This document shows, in pieces, positions 1 through 10,302 of a DNA stretch of 33,710 nucleotides. Every line of letters begins with the position of its first letter. The first letter of the stretch is position 1. The notes below the pieces were generated by a model. It was given only the letters and a program-made list of their open reading frames with translations. It was not told where the DNA came from and did not search any database. Origin of the DNA: Chara braunii. Its lineage: Eukaryota > Streptophyta > Charophyceae > Charales > Characeae. The stretch covers positions 769,818 through 803,527 of the forward strand of contig BFEA01000050.1 in NCBI GenBank assembly GCA_003427395.1, read 5' to 3'. A program made the position numbers and the translations under genes.

Positions 1-55
<55 letters not shown>

Positions 56-69
56 CCCCTCTCTCTCTT
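1..69. repeat. (CT)n microsatellite
   Basis: An uninterrupted CT dinucleotide run with one C-rich interruption near 52-60. It sits at the very edge of the window. Together with the poly(T) at the other end, it suggests the window is bounded by low-complexity sequence. Confidence 0.97.
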
Positions 70-660
70 GTAACCGATACTGACCTGCGAAAGGTGGCAC
101 CTTGATGCAGTTGTGGACGTGCTGAAGACGAAGTTTCAGCCTGGAGTGATGGCCACGCAGGTAAGTCTCAGGTAAGTCCCCTGATCTCCATCACCATCTA
201 CTCTATTAGCGCCCAGCGCTGGCAGACTAGTCCTATCGTCGACTACTACTGAATTGTCATCATCCGAAGTATGCCTCCACCCGATCCTCTACTGAATGTC
301 GGACTGAGGCTGGACCCAACTATATATAGTGTGGGTCGGCCTCAGCGGCTGAGTCCTGGCGCCCAAACTGAGGCTGGGCCTCAAAAGTTTGACGCCCAAA
401 CTGAGGCTGGGCCTCCAGCGCGTACTGAAACGGCGCAGCCTCAAAATCAGGGTCTGGCGCCAAAACACGCGCCAGAGCCTGTAACCGAAACGAGGCCTAC
501 AGGGCCTCTAACTGATACCGGTCCTACTCAGGCCTAAAAACCGGCCTACCGACCCTGCGGACCGCACTGAGGGTCGAAACGACATAGACCCTACACTAGC
601 CTACCTGGTCGGGCCCTGCTGGGCCCGTGTGGAACTGAGTATGCCATATTTGGAGACCTC
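70..660 (+). other. Unassigned stretch with a small Pro/Thr/Gln-rich ORF (271-537)
   Basis: An ATG-started frame of 88 codons runs from 271 to 537. Its product is low in complexity (Pro, Thr, Gln, Gly, Ala) with no recognisable domain, signal peptide or membrane segment. It contains a 33-base direct repeat (361-393 and 394 onward) that gives the heptapeptide AQTEAGP twice in frame. Because the repeat is a multiple of three, the frame stays open through it, so openness alone is weak evidence of coding. It lies just upstream of the LINE remnant on the same strand and could be a decayed upstream part of that element, but nothing in it resembles an endonuclease or RT. I do not assign a function. 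Confidence 0.25.
361..417 (+). repeat. 33-base direct repeat, about 1.7 copies
   Basis: The string beginning gcccaaactgaggctgggcc occurs at 361 and again at 394, exactly 33 bases apart. The copies diverge after the shared core of about 23 bases. Confidence 0.85.
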
Positions 661-662
661 TG

Positions 663-1718
663 CGACTCGTTGACAGGCGACTGGGCCACAACGGAGGTGT
701 TGCAGCGTAGACTTAAACATGTAAAAAGGTGGGAGAGAAGATGGATGAGCTAAGGGAGGCTCTTCCCATAGCATGGAGTCTTACTCTTAAAGCTGCTCCG
801 ACACTCCAGCATGGTGACTGGGTAATCAAATAAGTGGATCTCCCCCTCCGGCTCGCCATATATAAGGCCTCCCAAAATGAAAAAGGACAATGCAAACTTG
901 AAGCTTATGAGTCCCAATTGCCAGGTCCCAGATTTGCCAAACTCACCCGGAATGAAGACTTGGACTGTCGGGAAAACTGGGTGGGGCTGATGCACGCGAG
1001 AGTGGTGGGAGACGAGCAGGAAGGCTTCTTCGCATACGAGCCCACGACCCCCGTTGCCAGGTTATCATTTGACCCAGAGGAATGGCACTGGCCTAGAACC
1101 AAACCCATGCATATCAGGAGCTACAGAGGCTTGCGTCCCAGCCTGCCGATAGATCACACGCTATCTCATAGATGGATGTGGGATTCCCCCCTGGACTCGA
1201 AAATGGTAGAAAATTTGTCATGGGCTAAGAACTCGAAAATCATGCCTACGAACCTTAGGGCCCTACAATGGCAGATATTGCACCGTTGTTTGCCCACCCC
1301 TTAGTGGTTTGTCTCGTGCACAAACCTGGAATAGAAAGGGCTGTTGTCTCCCATCTGCGCCTACTGTGGTAGGTCGACACCGCCAGCGAGAGCAACACTG
1401 GAACATTGCCTGTTAGCCTGCCCAATGGTTACCCAATTGTGGAAGTGGTGAGACACGGCCTTCCACTTCCTCATAGGGATGCTCATTCCACGGGACCTCG
1501 GTCTTTTGTTGCTCAACAAGAACCACCATTTCATAGCTTGCTGGCCCCCATTTGCTACCAACCTCTTCTCAAACATAAGGCTGCAACTTCTCATGCTGGC
1601 CTGGAGAATGAGATGCTCCTTTGAAAGGAGGGACCACCAATTCGGATTGCAGCAAGCCCAACAGGCAATTGAAGAGGAGAACAGGTCATGCGTGGAAATC
1701 CTTTATAAGAGCTTATAG
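663..1718 (+). pseudogene. LINE ORF2 C-terminus (RT thumb/linker plus zinc finger), decayed
   Basis: This is the 3' end of a non-LTR retrotransposon polyprotein, whose RT copies element RNA at a nicked chromosomal target. Around 736-810 one frame reads RRWMS, stop, GRLF, then a Leu-rich stretch, like the LS-x2-GR motif just after the LINE RT core. From 834 to 1718 a second frame stays open except for a TAG at 1302 and a TGA at 1449. In it is a zinc finger CX2CX12HX4C with Cys codons at 1356 and 1365, His at 1404 and Cys at 1419, embedded in a CAYCGR...LEHCLLACP context typical of the LINE C-terminal zf-RVT domain. The residues before it (LQWQILHRCLPT) also match the usual lead-in. The endonuclease and most of the RT are missing, so this is a 5'-truncated, frameshifted relic. 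No poly(A) tail is obvious downstream. Confidence 0.8.
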
Positions 1719-2999
1719 GGAGGAGTAGGATCATACAGCAAAACAAACCATTCAGGACCCCTTCCTTCAAATATGGTAGGATCCGCTCCATAAATTCTTT
1801 GAACTGGACACTGGCCTCAATATTCACTGAAAGTCGTGGAGGGCATTAAAGATGGCAAGGCAAAGAAGACTGCACCACTGCTTTCAAGTCCCCTATCTGC
1901 AAACCAACTTCATCCTCATTACAAACCATCCGCTTGGCCCCTAGTCGCCCTTCCAAGCTCACCCTTTTGAGGTGCCCCCTCGACTACACCGTGTGCGCAC
2001 ACCCTCCCTCCCTGTTTGTTGTTATTTCACCCTACATCCACCCCCCATCGGCCCCCACACCCATCCCCTCCCTCCATCCACCCTCCCCATATTCCCCCCT
2101 AACGGCGGCAGAAAGGGACCAAGTGAGGCGGAAACTCAGAGCTCATGAGACGGCAACAAAGCAGTGATACATTGTAGAATGATTCCCCGAAGTGGAAAAG
2201 CCCCCTCTTGAGGGAGGATTGCTGAGAAGGCCAACAAGGAGGTTGCTGCTTCCAAACACGACAGACGAAGAAACGCAGCAAGCTAAGAGTGACATGACCT
2301 CTCAATACCAAGCGAGGGGAGAAGACGAGAAACTATTTCATGAGGCCAGCTGTAATGGCATCCACAACGTCTGACCATAGACTTCCATTTTGTTGCAACC
2401 GCTGATGTACGTCTTTAGGGTGGTGAGGTACAGGGCTAACACTTGCAGCCCCGGGGTGCTAACGGACAATTGCAAATCAGGGTCATTGCGTGTACCTCTC
2501 TGTCAAAGGGTACACCAGGCACAAAGACACAAAATCCGCTAACATATGACATAACTACGTGTTCTGCATACAACTCAAGTAACTCATTTGCAATAACCCG
2601 TTCATTATGCCACGTTGAATGACTAAGGGGCCCACAAGCTGAGACCCCAACTTTTGGCCGAGAGGACGAAGGGGCAGAAGGCCCTTTGGAAATAACCCAG
2701 GACCTGAGCACCCGACAGTTGACTTCGGTCAACTGCCGGAGGCCCTACAGTCAAAGTCAAGACGGATCCAGCCCAAGCCGACGGTCACACACACTCACTT
2801 CTTTGTATGTAGGTACCAAAACAGCATCAGGACCAAGTGGAAGTCTGCAACTGTACGCAATCCAGTTCCTCGGTTGTGAGTCAATCTGAGTCCCCGTGGG
2901 TGGGAGACCTGAGGCTGGCCAGCCTCATCAAACATTACATAAGGCTTGGTCTCGAGGGAGTTAACATTCAGTCTTGCTATGTTGCCTTCACGTTGGCTT
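1719..2999. other. No recognisable gene
   Basis: Short frames occur on both strands but none has a recognisable motif. Bases 1950-2100 are strikingly C-rich and purine-poor on the + strand (runs such as caccctccctcc). The stretch may include unidentified flank or LTR sequence of the retrotransposon that follows. Confidence 0.5.
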
Positions 3000-3054
3000 G
3001 ACACTGGCTGGACGCTGGCTGTACACTGGCTCGACGCTAGCTGTGTGCTGGCAT
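3000..3054. repeat. 11-base tandem repeat, about 5 copies
   Basis: Successive 11-mers gacactggctg, gacgctggctg, tacactggctc, gacgctagctg and tgtgctggcat run head to tail. The copies differ by one to three bases. Confidence 0.85.
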
Positions 3055-3118
3055 TGTGGACGACAACGCGGGACTGTGGCGACATGTTGGCGGGTTCTTT
3101 TTGAGCGCCAGCCTTGCT

Positions 3119-3273
3119 GATGTGGCGCATGCCACCTGTCTCTAATGTTGATGTGGTGCATGCCACCTGTCTCCAATGCTGATGTGGCGCATGCCACCTG
3201 TCTCCATTGTTGATGTGGCACATGCCACCTGTCTTCATCACTGACGTGGCACTGGCCACGTTGTCTACACGGG
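3119..3273. repeat. 31-base tandem repeat, 5 copies
   Basis: Five head-to-tail 31-base units begin gatgtggcgc, gatgtggtgc, gatgtggcgc, gatgtggcac and gacgtggcac. The first four contain the near-palindrome GTGGCRCATGCCAC. The array keeps a long minus-strand frame open (2795-3403), but 31 is not a multiple of three, so the frame cycles through the repeat and is not evidence of a gene. Confidence 0.92.
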
Positions 3274-4245
3274 GTGATTGGTGGCGACAAGGAGGGAGAT
3301 CTGGATCTGTGGACGATTGAGGAAAGGGGTACTTACCTGAGGTTGACGTCGATATTATGCGCTTCTGATTGTCTCCATTGTCTTCACGAGGGAACAATGC
3401 CACGTGGCACTTCTTTGTGATTAGGACTTGTTAGACTCGTTACTGGATATTGTTTGATGATGTGGAGGCTAGGGGAAGCCCAGAAAAGGAGTGGGTAATG
3501 TTGGGTTACTCTTTTGGTAACGAGACATTGTATCAGAGATCACTTTCATGATTACTGGAGACATTGTCCAGATTTGAGTTGTCTTGTACTTCGACGTCTG
3601 ACGAGTATCTTCCAGTCTGGGTTCATTACAGTTTGGTATCAAAGCATACCTTCTTCGTCATGATCTGTGGTCAGGCGCCATGTGGCGCACAGGTAAGTGG
3701 GAGGTGCCGCACGTCTGAGGGAGGAAACGCATTTATAAACGTGCGCGATTAATATCCCACGTCTAGACATTGAGTACCACACGTGTGTGCAGCCTCCCTT
3801 AAAGATGATGACGTGGACACTCTGAAAAAGAAGACGGCGACATTTCTTATGTGGTGCTTTGTTGTTGACGTGGCATTGGGATACCAACAAAGAGCATCGT
3901 TGGCAATAGGTTGACGTGGCGCTAGAAAAAAGAGAGAGAGTGTGTGGAATTGGGACTGCAAACATGAAGCACTGCCTACGTGGCATGGCGCAGGGGTGCT
4001 GACTTGGCATCCTATTATTGGCAGGGCATTGTCTGACATGGCATGTACCTGTTTTGCGATTTACCTGCTGATGTGGCGCTCCACACTTCAATAATGTTCC
4101 TTCGATCTGACGTGGCATACCAGTGTTGGATGAGTTGGTAGTCCAGGCATTGCTGACGTGGCATCCCTCCAGAAAGTCGAGCTGGCTTTTGATGTTGACA
4201 TGCCACATGTGTTGCGTTGGCATTCATGGGGTGACATGTGGCATG
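3242..4245. repeat. Scattered array of TGACGTGGCA-like decamers
   Basis: TGACGTGGCA occurs exactly at 3242, 3866, 4108 and 4154, with TGACGTGGCG at 3912. One-base variants include TGACTTGGCA at 4000 and TGACATGGCA at 4033, with further related copies near 3806, 3977, 4067 and 4232. From 3806 to 4163 the spacing is roughly 25-65 bases. The core ACGTGG is the type of sequence bound by plant bZIP factors (G-box, ABRE and TGA-type sites). Whether these are binding sites or just a dispersed repeat cannot be decided from sequence alone. Confidence 0.6.
3634..3645 (+). other. Primer-binding-site-like sequence (initiator Met-tRNA type)
   Basis: TGGTATCAAAGC differs by one base from TGGTATCAGAGC, the usual plant Ty3/gypsy and Ty1/copia primer site complementary to the 3' end of initiator methionine tRNA. 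It lies 1 kb before the first gag-like frame, which is far but not unknown. Confidence 0.55.
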
Positions 4246-4259
4246 CTTGGCAGACTGCT

Positions 4260-4637
4260 GTGGGTGAGGTGTTGATACTTGTGTATTGGTAGATGGTACG
4301 ACTTCACGATTTGTTGTACTGTCACGTACCATCCCTTATGCCTGGAAGGAAGGCTAGCAATTGATTGTTGTTGATTGTGTTGGCTGACCTACTCACTTGT
4401 CTTGCTTCTTACGTGGTTGTCTTGCATACTCACCTGTGTTGTTGTGTCTTGACCACACTGGCTGTGGTTGCGGTACTTGTGAACTCTCTATAGGATGTCA
4501 TCACACATAGAACAGACAACAAAGTTAGAAGTAAGAATGAATTGAGAATTTGTTTCTTCTTAATTATTTTGTTTATTTCTTCCAGTTGAACTTTGAGTGT
4601 GGCCGTGGAATTTATTTATGTCTTTTGAAATTATTTA
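4260..4637. other. Leader-like region without recognisable gene
   Basis: T-rich sequence (pyrimidine-rich around 4550-4590, including ttatttcttccag, which resembles a 3' splice site). No ORF of note. It lies between the motif array and the gag-like frames, so it could be untranslated leader of the element. Confidence 0.35.
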
Positions 4638-6152
4638 TTGTGCGGCAATGACACGCTGGGAACTATGACTTATCTATGGAGATGTCTGCGTGCTTCCATC
4701 CTCACGAGATTCATTCCTCTTTTTTTTTTACCTATCCCTGTCACTGTCGTTGCTGATGAAGAAGGGGGGGTTTTAAGAACTCGTGGTCAGATTGACGCAA
4801 GGAGGCAGACTTTAATAGGCTTTCTCCGGCAGTTGCTTAGCGAAATACATGGAGTTGGGCTAAAAGTTGAACAGCATGTTCACGGACAGTTCAATCTACT
4901 TGCTGCAGAAGATGAATTGAAGGCTGTTAAAACTGTCGCTCAGATGCTGAAAATCGGGAATCGAGTTGAAAAACTCATAAAGGAAGGGCGAATAGCCCTT
5001 GACCGTTATGTCGTCGAGCATCTGGATAAGACGGACCAGAGGAGAAAGGCAAAGGAAGAAGAAAGGAAAGAAAAAAGGTAAAACATGAACTGTCTGAGGA
5101 GATTTTGAAAGAAAACATCAGGCAACTAGAAAACACGTTGAGGGAAGAAAGAAATAGGATAAAAGAATATCGGAGGAAGAAAAAAGAAAGAGAATAGGAA
5201 GAAAGAATGATGGATGAATTAAGGCAAAACTTTCATTATGAAGAATCAGACACTGAACTTGTATCCATTTTGCAGTCCATAATGACTTATCTCGTCCACC
5301 TTGAAAAGAAGATAGATAGCAATACTGCCTCACTAGAGACAGTGACCAGACTTCTTAAGGGCAAGGACAAGGTAAGGATTGAGGAGGAGACCAGGGGAGA
5401 GGAAGTGAAGAAAGAACCCCAGGAAAAACTCATGAAGGATGCATAAGGATGCAATGAAGAGAGTAGCGCCAGAGAAACCTGAAGGTTCTAAGAAGAAACC
5501 ATATAAGTCAGCGGAAAAGAAAGAATCCGTCAAGGAAGAAGAACCGGCTAAGGAAGCAGAGAAACCCAAAAGAAAGTAAAAGGTAAAGATGAAATTGCCT
5601 TTCACCTACAAAGAAAAAAAGTGAAAAAGTATGTTGTTGTAAATCACGAAAATCCAGACTTATTGCAGTACCGCGCCTATTGAGCCTGAGAGTTGGGTGG
5701 CCTTCTCCATGTCTTGCTTAGGAGAAGTGGCCAAGGAGTGGGTCATGTCCGAAGCAAACGATGCTGGCTTTAAGGACATTGGTGAGTGGGTTAAGACCCT
5801 GACACTCGAGCAATTTCTCCAGAAAATAAAGGAGATGTTTCTTGATAAGACAACGACCGATAAGGTCTTTGACGAACTCACCACTATAGGTTAGGAAGTG
5901 TTGGACGTCTCTAGATGCTTTGCCTCGTGAGGTGGATCGTCTATTGAAGGTACCTGGATTGAACTTGCAGGATAACCAGGTCCTCTATATTTACTCTCGC
6001 GCACTGCCCGAACCCATTCGTGGACAGCTCGTGGTCGAAGCAAAGTCTGGAAACTACAACTACAGACAATTTCACGATCTCGCTCTCCAACGAGAGCAGA
6101 TAACCGCGCAGGTAAAGATAACTTATGCTTCCGCAGTAAACGTGGTCTGGTA
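4638..6152 (+). pseudogene. gag: gag-like region of the first Ty3/gypsy element
   Basis: Several overlapping frames belong to one broken ORF. The first (to 5081) ends in a charged segment rich in Arg, Lys and Glu. The second (5207-5446) and the intervening frames are Glu/Lys-rich, so a long coiled coil is likely. The frames at 5697-5894 (ending DELTTIG) and 5920-6153 (including LPREVDRLLKVPGLN and ALPEPIRGQL) resemble a retrotransposon capsid, with the typical features of a charged W-containing helix and an alternative-start motif. Frame changes and stops (for example 5079, 5892, 6151) break it. Gag would form the virus-like particle that packages element RNA. Assignment rests on position before the zinc knuckle and protease plus capsid-like sequence, not on a clear signature. 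Confidence 0.6.
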
Positions 6153-6437
6153 GGTGGGTACGACAAGTGTGTCCTTTGGCGACAAAAGCGTCAGGATCAC
6201 ATGCTTGTTGTTTTCAACGATGATACCGTGAAAAAATTACCTCTCGACGAGTCGGAAGAGGAGGTAATGGCGGCAGCGAGTGGGGAAAGGGTGACGTACA
6301 AGGGTGACACCAACCAGTGAAAGAAGAAGAAGAGGTCACGCTCGTCCCCCGAACACCCCGGCATTGCGTTCGGGAAACCGTGAAAAAAAATGGGCATGAC
6401 ACGGGAGGAATGGCAGTCAAAGATGAACAACCGTCAG

Positions 6438-6479
6438 TGCCTCAAGTGTGGCACCGTGGGGCATGTGATAGCATGGCGC
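6438..6479 (+). pseudogene. Gag CCHC zinc knuckle with last Cys lost
   Basis: The frame reads CLKCGTVGHVIAWR: CX2CX4H is intact (codons at 6438, 6447 and 6462), but the expected fourth ligand is Arg (CGC at 6477), one transition from TGC. The CCHC knuckle of nucleocapsid binds element RNA. It marks the C-terminal end of gag. Confidence 0.75.
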
Positions 6480-6750
6480 CCGCTGATTTGCAACCCAAAA
6501 GCGAGCAGCCAGTAGGAGTAGCATCTGCTCCTACTGAGTTAAGGGGTTCAAAAAAGGTAGAACGTCAAATATCATTTTTAACCCCTTGATTCATTCGGCA
6601 GAGGATGGTTCTTCTTCGGCCCGTCGTCCAGAACACCCTAACATTGTTTTATGTTTTGTCTCCCTAGACGATTCCCTTGACGAACTCGGTACTGAACTCA
6701 TCGCTCTTAGGAGTTCGTGGGTTTAGAAAGCTAAGTCTAAGGGTGAACTA

Positions 6751-6960
6751 GTGATCACGGATATTGAGATTGCACATACGCGAGTATGTGCTCTATTAGA
6801 TCCGGGATCGACGAGGTCTTACATCTCAGAGAAGGCAATTCGTAAGTTGCATCTGGGAATGAAAGTAAGAGACTCACCTAAACCTATTACGTCTATGTTG
6901 GTTGACATGAGCACGATTACTGTCTCTCAATATGTCAATCGTATAAAATGTTATTTATAG
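6751..6960 (+). pseudogene. Aspartic protease remnant (DPGS)
   Basis: The frame contains ALLDPGSTRSYIS (motif at 6799-6810), clearly the active-site loop of retropepsin-like proteases, which is usually D-[ST]-G-[AS]. The second residue has become Pro, which would be expected to disturb the fireman's-grip loop. The protease would process the Gag-Pol polyprotein. The frame ends in a TAG at 6958, before the flap and the C-terminal hydrophobic-Gly motif. Confidence 0.8.
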
Positions 6961-7013
6961 ACTAAGGAGGGGGAAAAAGCTTACATGAGATTTCCTTCCT
7001 AATTGAGAAGAAC

Positions 7014-8520
7014 TTGTCTTTCGACATGATTCCGGGAATGAACTCGCATGAGGAAGTCAACCCAGAAGTCAGGTTCAAAGAAAAAATTGTCAAAATAAAG
7101 GACGAAAAGTTCGAACTTTGCGAAATAAAATTGTACCATAAGTGTGGATATGACTCGTCATTGTCCTTCTGTTGCATGAGTTATCCAACCTTTAGGTCTA
7201 TGGTCTCAAAGAGGAAGTTGGGTCATGATATGATGATAGTGCTTGTTAAGCAAGCAGATGAGTGTTCCTCATCCTATCCTTCTTCTATTCAGAAAATTCT
7301 CAACGAGTCTCCTCGGGAATTTTAGGAACTTAGGAAACAACTGCAAGAACTCACTGAGAAAGAATGAATTCGACCCAACTCATCTCCTTATGGTGCTCCT
7401 GTCTTATTCATATCCAAAAAGGAAGGTGAACTTAGATTGTGTACTGACTATCGTGGGTTGAATGTCGTCACGGTCAAAAATGTGGAACCACTTCCACGCA
7501 TTGATGACCCGTTGGACTAACTATAGGGATGCAGGTACTTTAGCAAGATTAATCTCAAGTCAAGGTACCACCAGATCGAGGTGGCTCCTGAAGATCAGCA
7601 CAAGACAACCTTCCAAATTAGGTATAGTCACTACGAGTTTATGGTTATACCCCTCGGATTGACTAACGCCCTTGCAACCTTTCAAAGGTCCATGAATGAG
7701 TTGTTTCATCAATGGTTGGACCAGTTCGTAATCGTCTATCTTGATGATATCCTCATGTACAACAAAACACTTGAGGATCTTGAGAAACATCTATGAATGT
7801 TTTTTCAGGCAACTTCAAACTAAATCCTAAGAAGTCTGAGTTTGCTAAGCCTGAAGTGCTATACTTAGGGAATATAGTGAACGAAGATAGACTAAGGCCC
7901 GAAGATAAGAAGATAACGACAATTAGAGATTGACCCCAACCTAAGATTGTCACTGAACTCAGGTCTTTTCATGGACTCGCCAGTTACTATAGGAAGTTTG
8001 TAAGGAACTTTTGAGTAATGGCTACACCTATGAGAAGACTATTGAAGAAAGAAAAACCTTGGTTGTGCGACAAAGATTGTGAGTCTTAATTCAAACGATT
8101 GAAGTATGTTCCGACTCACTACCCTGTCTTAAAGATTGTTGAGTCTTCTCTCCCTTTCATTGTCATGACTGATGTAAGTAAGTATGGGATTGGGGTTGTG
8201 CTACAACAGGACGACGCTAAGGGATATAGACCTATTGAGTTTATGTCCAAGAGACTTCTGTCAGAGGAAATGACAAACTTCACCTACGAAAGGGAGTTGT
8301 ATACCTTGATTGTTGCACTAGACACCTGGAAACACTACTTGTTAGGGAGACACTTCACAGTCTATTAAGATCACTCTACCCAGAAATGGATAAAGACTCA
8401 ACCAAGACTCTCTGATAAATTAGTAAGATGGTCCGCTTTTATTGACACTTTTGACTTTGAGTTGAAAACAATCAAAGGAAAGTCTAAAGTTTGTCCGGGT
8501 GTGTAGACTTCTTTGGTACC
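7014..8520 (+). pseudogene. Reverse transcriptase and RNase H of the first Ty3/gypsy element, decayed
   Basis: One frame from 7014 to 7796, broken by stops near 7323, 7365, 7518 and 7524, carries the Ty3/gypsy RT fingers and palm: [46 protein letters not shown], and the catalytic YLDD at 7737-7748, which is intact. The thumb continues at about 7820-8090 in other frames (KSEF, LGNIV, LRSFHGLASYYRKFVRNF). RNase H follows (8099-8368 and on): FIVMTDVSKYGIGVVLQQ with the first catalytic Asp, the ERELYTLIVALDTWKHYLLG segment and, past a TAA at 8366-8368, DHS. It would make cDNA from element RNA and degrade the RNA strand. Multiple in-frame stops show that it is non-functional. Confidence 0.9.
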
Positions 8521-8559
8521 ATTGCCTCCTATCTCGATATCGGGAACGAACTTAAAGAA

Positions 8560-8995
8560 CAAATATGAAAGGGTTATATGAATGATCCTATTTGGAGTTC
8601 TATCATTGAGACCCTACAGAAAAACCTTAAACTATTTCCAGAGTATCGAATGACTGATGGTCTACTCTTCCTTATAAAAAAAGTTGAAGAAAGACTGTAT
8701 ATTCCTCATCAAGAATGAATCAAAAGTCTAATCACTAGGGAATGTCATGATGCTGAGGGACACTTTGGCTTTAAGAAGACATATACCGATGTGGGAGAAC
8801 GTTTTGAATGGAAAGGAATGAAAGAAGATGTACTAACCTATGTGCAGACTTATCTTGTTTGTCAGAGGAATAAGCTTTCTCATGAGAACCCATTGGGACT
8901 ACTGAGACCTCTACCAATTCCAAGTTAGCCTGGTGAGTCAATCTCAATTGACTTTATGAGCCTCACTAATAGCCGAAATGGCAACAGTCAGGTTC
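8560..8995 (+). pseudogene. Integrase N-terminal part, truncated
   Basis: The HHCC zinc-binding domain is readable: H then GHFGFKKTY, ending in YLVCQRN (expected first Cys of the CX2C pair replaced by Tyr). The start of the catalytic core (ISIDFMSLTNSRNGN, first catalytic Asp) follows. After that the homology stops and a G-rich repeat begins, so the second Asp and the Glu are absent. Confidence 0.8.
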
Positions 8996-9017
8996 TGATG
9001 GAAGGAAAGGGGGATCA

Positions 9018-9335
9018 GGGGAGAGCTTCACTATACAGGGGTGACACAAGGAGGTGTAGCCCTGGAGGGAGTGGGACCGGAGCTTGTGGGTTACCTTATT
9101 CTGGGGTTGGTGGTGGGGATACTTACACCAGCGGAGGCAGTGTAGGGTAAAAAGAGGTCAGAGGTATACTTTAGGAGGGAACTGTATGCCTATGACGGAT
9201 AAAGGGGGGGGATGTGGGACTGTCCTGTGTTGGGGCTGTGATAGGTTTCTTCCATTCTCGGTAACCCATTTCAGCGGAGGCAGCGTTGGGACAGGGTGGA
9301 AAGGAGGTGGAGGGGGAGGTCATTCTTAGGGGTAA
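9018..9335 (+). repeat. G-rich dispersed repeat, family A (forward copy)
   Basis: G-rich sequence containing ttattctggggttgg and twice agcggaggcag. Its reverse complement matches the C-rich units at 19708-20050 and 20105-20440 (shared landmarks: the crcagagtagagctct/gagctt segment, the cctattctggg block, the agcggaggcag block). So one repeat family occurs in both orientations in this window. Its junction with the truncated integrase lies just upstream. Confidence 0.75.
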
Positions 9336-9358
9336 ATTTACATTCTAATCATTAAAAT

Positions 9359-9404
9359 CATCATCAGATTAATCATCATCGACATCATCATCATCATCAT
9401 CATG
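9359..9404. repeat. (CAT)n triplet tract
   Basis: Imperfect then perfect CAT repeats, ending in catcatcatcatcatcatgg. The complementary GAT type recurs at 19147-19175 and, much expanded, at 20582-21130. Confidence 0.95.
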
Positions 9405-9539
9405 GGGATTGAGGGCCGGACAACCCCAATCAATGGAGAATCGTGGTCTATTCCACTCCCACTCGGCGAAGAGCGAAGAAGAGCGGATCATCAGGAAGAG
9501 ACAACACACAGAAGGGGGGAAGGGTAGCAATAACCATTA

Positions 9540-9860
9540 TCATCACCTACGTTGTTGCTGTTAATGTCGCTATTGTTGTTATTGTTATGGTTGTCACTGT
9601 CGTTGTCATTGATATTGTTGTCGTCATCACCACTACCGACGTCGTCGGCGCTATTGTTGTTGTTGTTGATGTTGCCATTGTTGTCGTTGTTGTTACCGCT
9701 GTTATCATCGCCACTGCCGGCGACGTTCTCCCTGTTGTTCCGGTAATGACAGCACTTGCTGACATTGTCACCGTAGTCGTTATTGTTGTTTTTATTGGTG
9801 TTGCTGCTGTTATTGTCGAGGTTGTTGTTGCCATTGCCGCTGTTACCTCCGTCACTGCCT
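9540..9860. repeat. Imperfect (GTT/GTC)n triplet region
   Basis: Long run of degenerate GTT, GTC, ATT, GCT and ACC triplets with few stops in several frames on either strand. It forms the 3' third of the minus-strand ORF. Confidence 0.85.
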
Positions 9861-10302
9861 GCGCTGCTGCAGTTTCGTCCTCGCCCATCAATGGCAACCA
9901 ATCTGCAGTCCTCTTGCCCATCTCCTGCCGATCCGGGGAGACGTATTCGTCATCCCTTGTCCACGAGCGACCCTTCAGCTGGTCGTGCAGGTTGCAACCC
10001 TTTGCGAAGAGTGCTTTGCAGGCTCCGATCCTGTCATCCGCGGGCCTCCAGTCGATGAAGGCCTCGAGCTGGGGATCTGGCCCCTCCTGCAGCTCCGAGA
10101 TGATATCCAACATGTCATCCAACCACTCAGCCATTGAGATCACCCCAACTTCGATCTCTGGCCCCTCCTGCCATCGCAAAGACAGCACCCTCACAAACTC
10201 CTGCAGCCGCCTACAACCTTCCTCCACGGCGATCAACCACTCCTCTGCTCCACGTTGTAGCTCCTCCATGGTAGCCATGGCTCGCTCAAAGAACTGCGCC
10301 AC
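9547..10302 (-). CDS. Unknown 251-residue protein with Thr-rich triplet-repeat tail
   Basis: The first ~140 residues read like an ordinary globular, helix-rich acidic protein (starting MAQFFERAMATMEELQ; with EEWLIAVEEGCRRLQEF, SLRWQEGPE and CNLHDQLKG). From about residue 145 to the stop at 9547 the protein is made of Thr, Ala, Ile and Val, encoded by the imperfect triplet repeat at 9540-9860. No known domain is recognised. There is no signal peptide or membrane segment. The ATG at 10302 is the first Met, and two G-box motifs lie 80-125 bases upstream. No intron or polyadenylation site could be pinned down. The plus-strand reading of the same bases (9443-10315, Val/Ile-rich) and a second minus frame (Asn-rich) are also open only because the triplet repeat lacks stops. 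It may be a host gene fragment or part of an unknown element. Confidence 0.45.
   Translation of the reverse strand: MAQFFERAMATMEELQRGAEEWLIAVEEGCRRLQEFVRVLSLRWQEGPEIEVGVISMAEWLDDMLDIISELQEGPDPQLEAFIDWRPADDRIGACKALFAKGCNLHDQLKGRSWTRDDEYVSPDRQEMGKRTADWLPLMGEDETAAAQAVTEVTAAMATTTSTITAATPIKTTITTTVTMSASAVITGTTGRTSPAVAMITAVTTTTTMATSTTTTIAPTTSVVVMTTTISMTTTVTTITITTIATLTATT

Larger units (their letters stand above)
3634..8995 (+). mobile_element. Ty3/gypsy LTR retrotransposon, 5' part, degenerate and 3'-truncated
   Basis: The order PBS-like site, gag with coiled coil, zinc knuckle, protease, RT, RNase H, integrase N-terminus is that of Ty3/gypsy elements (integrase after RNase H, unlike Ty1/copia). 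All ORFs carry stops or frameshifts. Homology ends in the integrase catalytic core near 8990, where a G-rich repeat begins, so the rest of integrase and the 3' LTR are missing. The 5' LTR cannot be delimited because no second LTR is present for comparison. The sequence just before the PBS ends ...ttacagtt, so the LTR may end near 3629. No PHD finger or other extra domain is seen between its RNase H and integrase, unlike the larger element downstream. Confidence 0.85.

Noticed and set aside
3119-3273. CRISPR-like spacing of palindromic units
   Set aside because: Units are contiguous with no variable spacers, and the DNA is eukaryotic retroelement-rich sequence.
2795-3403. 202-codon minus-strand ORF
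   Set aside because: It crosses the 31-base and 11-base tandem repeats; its peptide repeats (GGMxHI, RWHAPHQ) are frame-rotated readings of the minisatellite and no domain is present.
4550-4590. Branch-point and 3' splice-site-like sequence
   Set aside because: No matching donor or upstream exon could be supported, so I did not annotate an intron.
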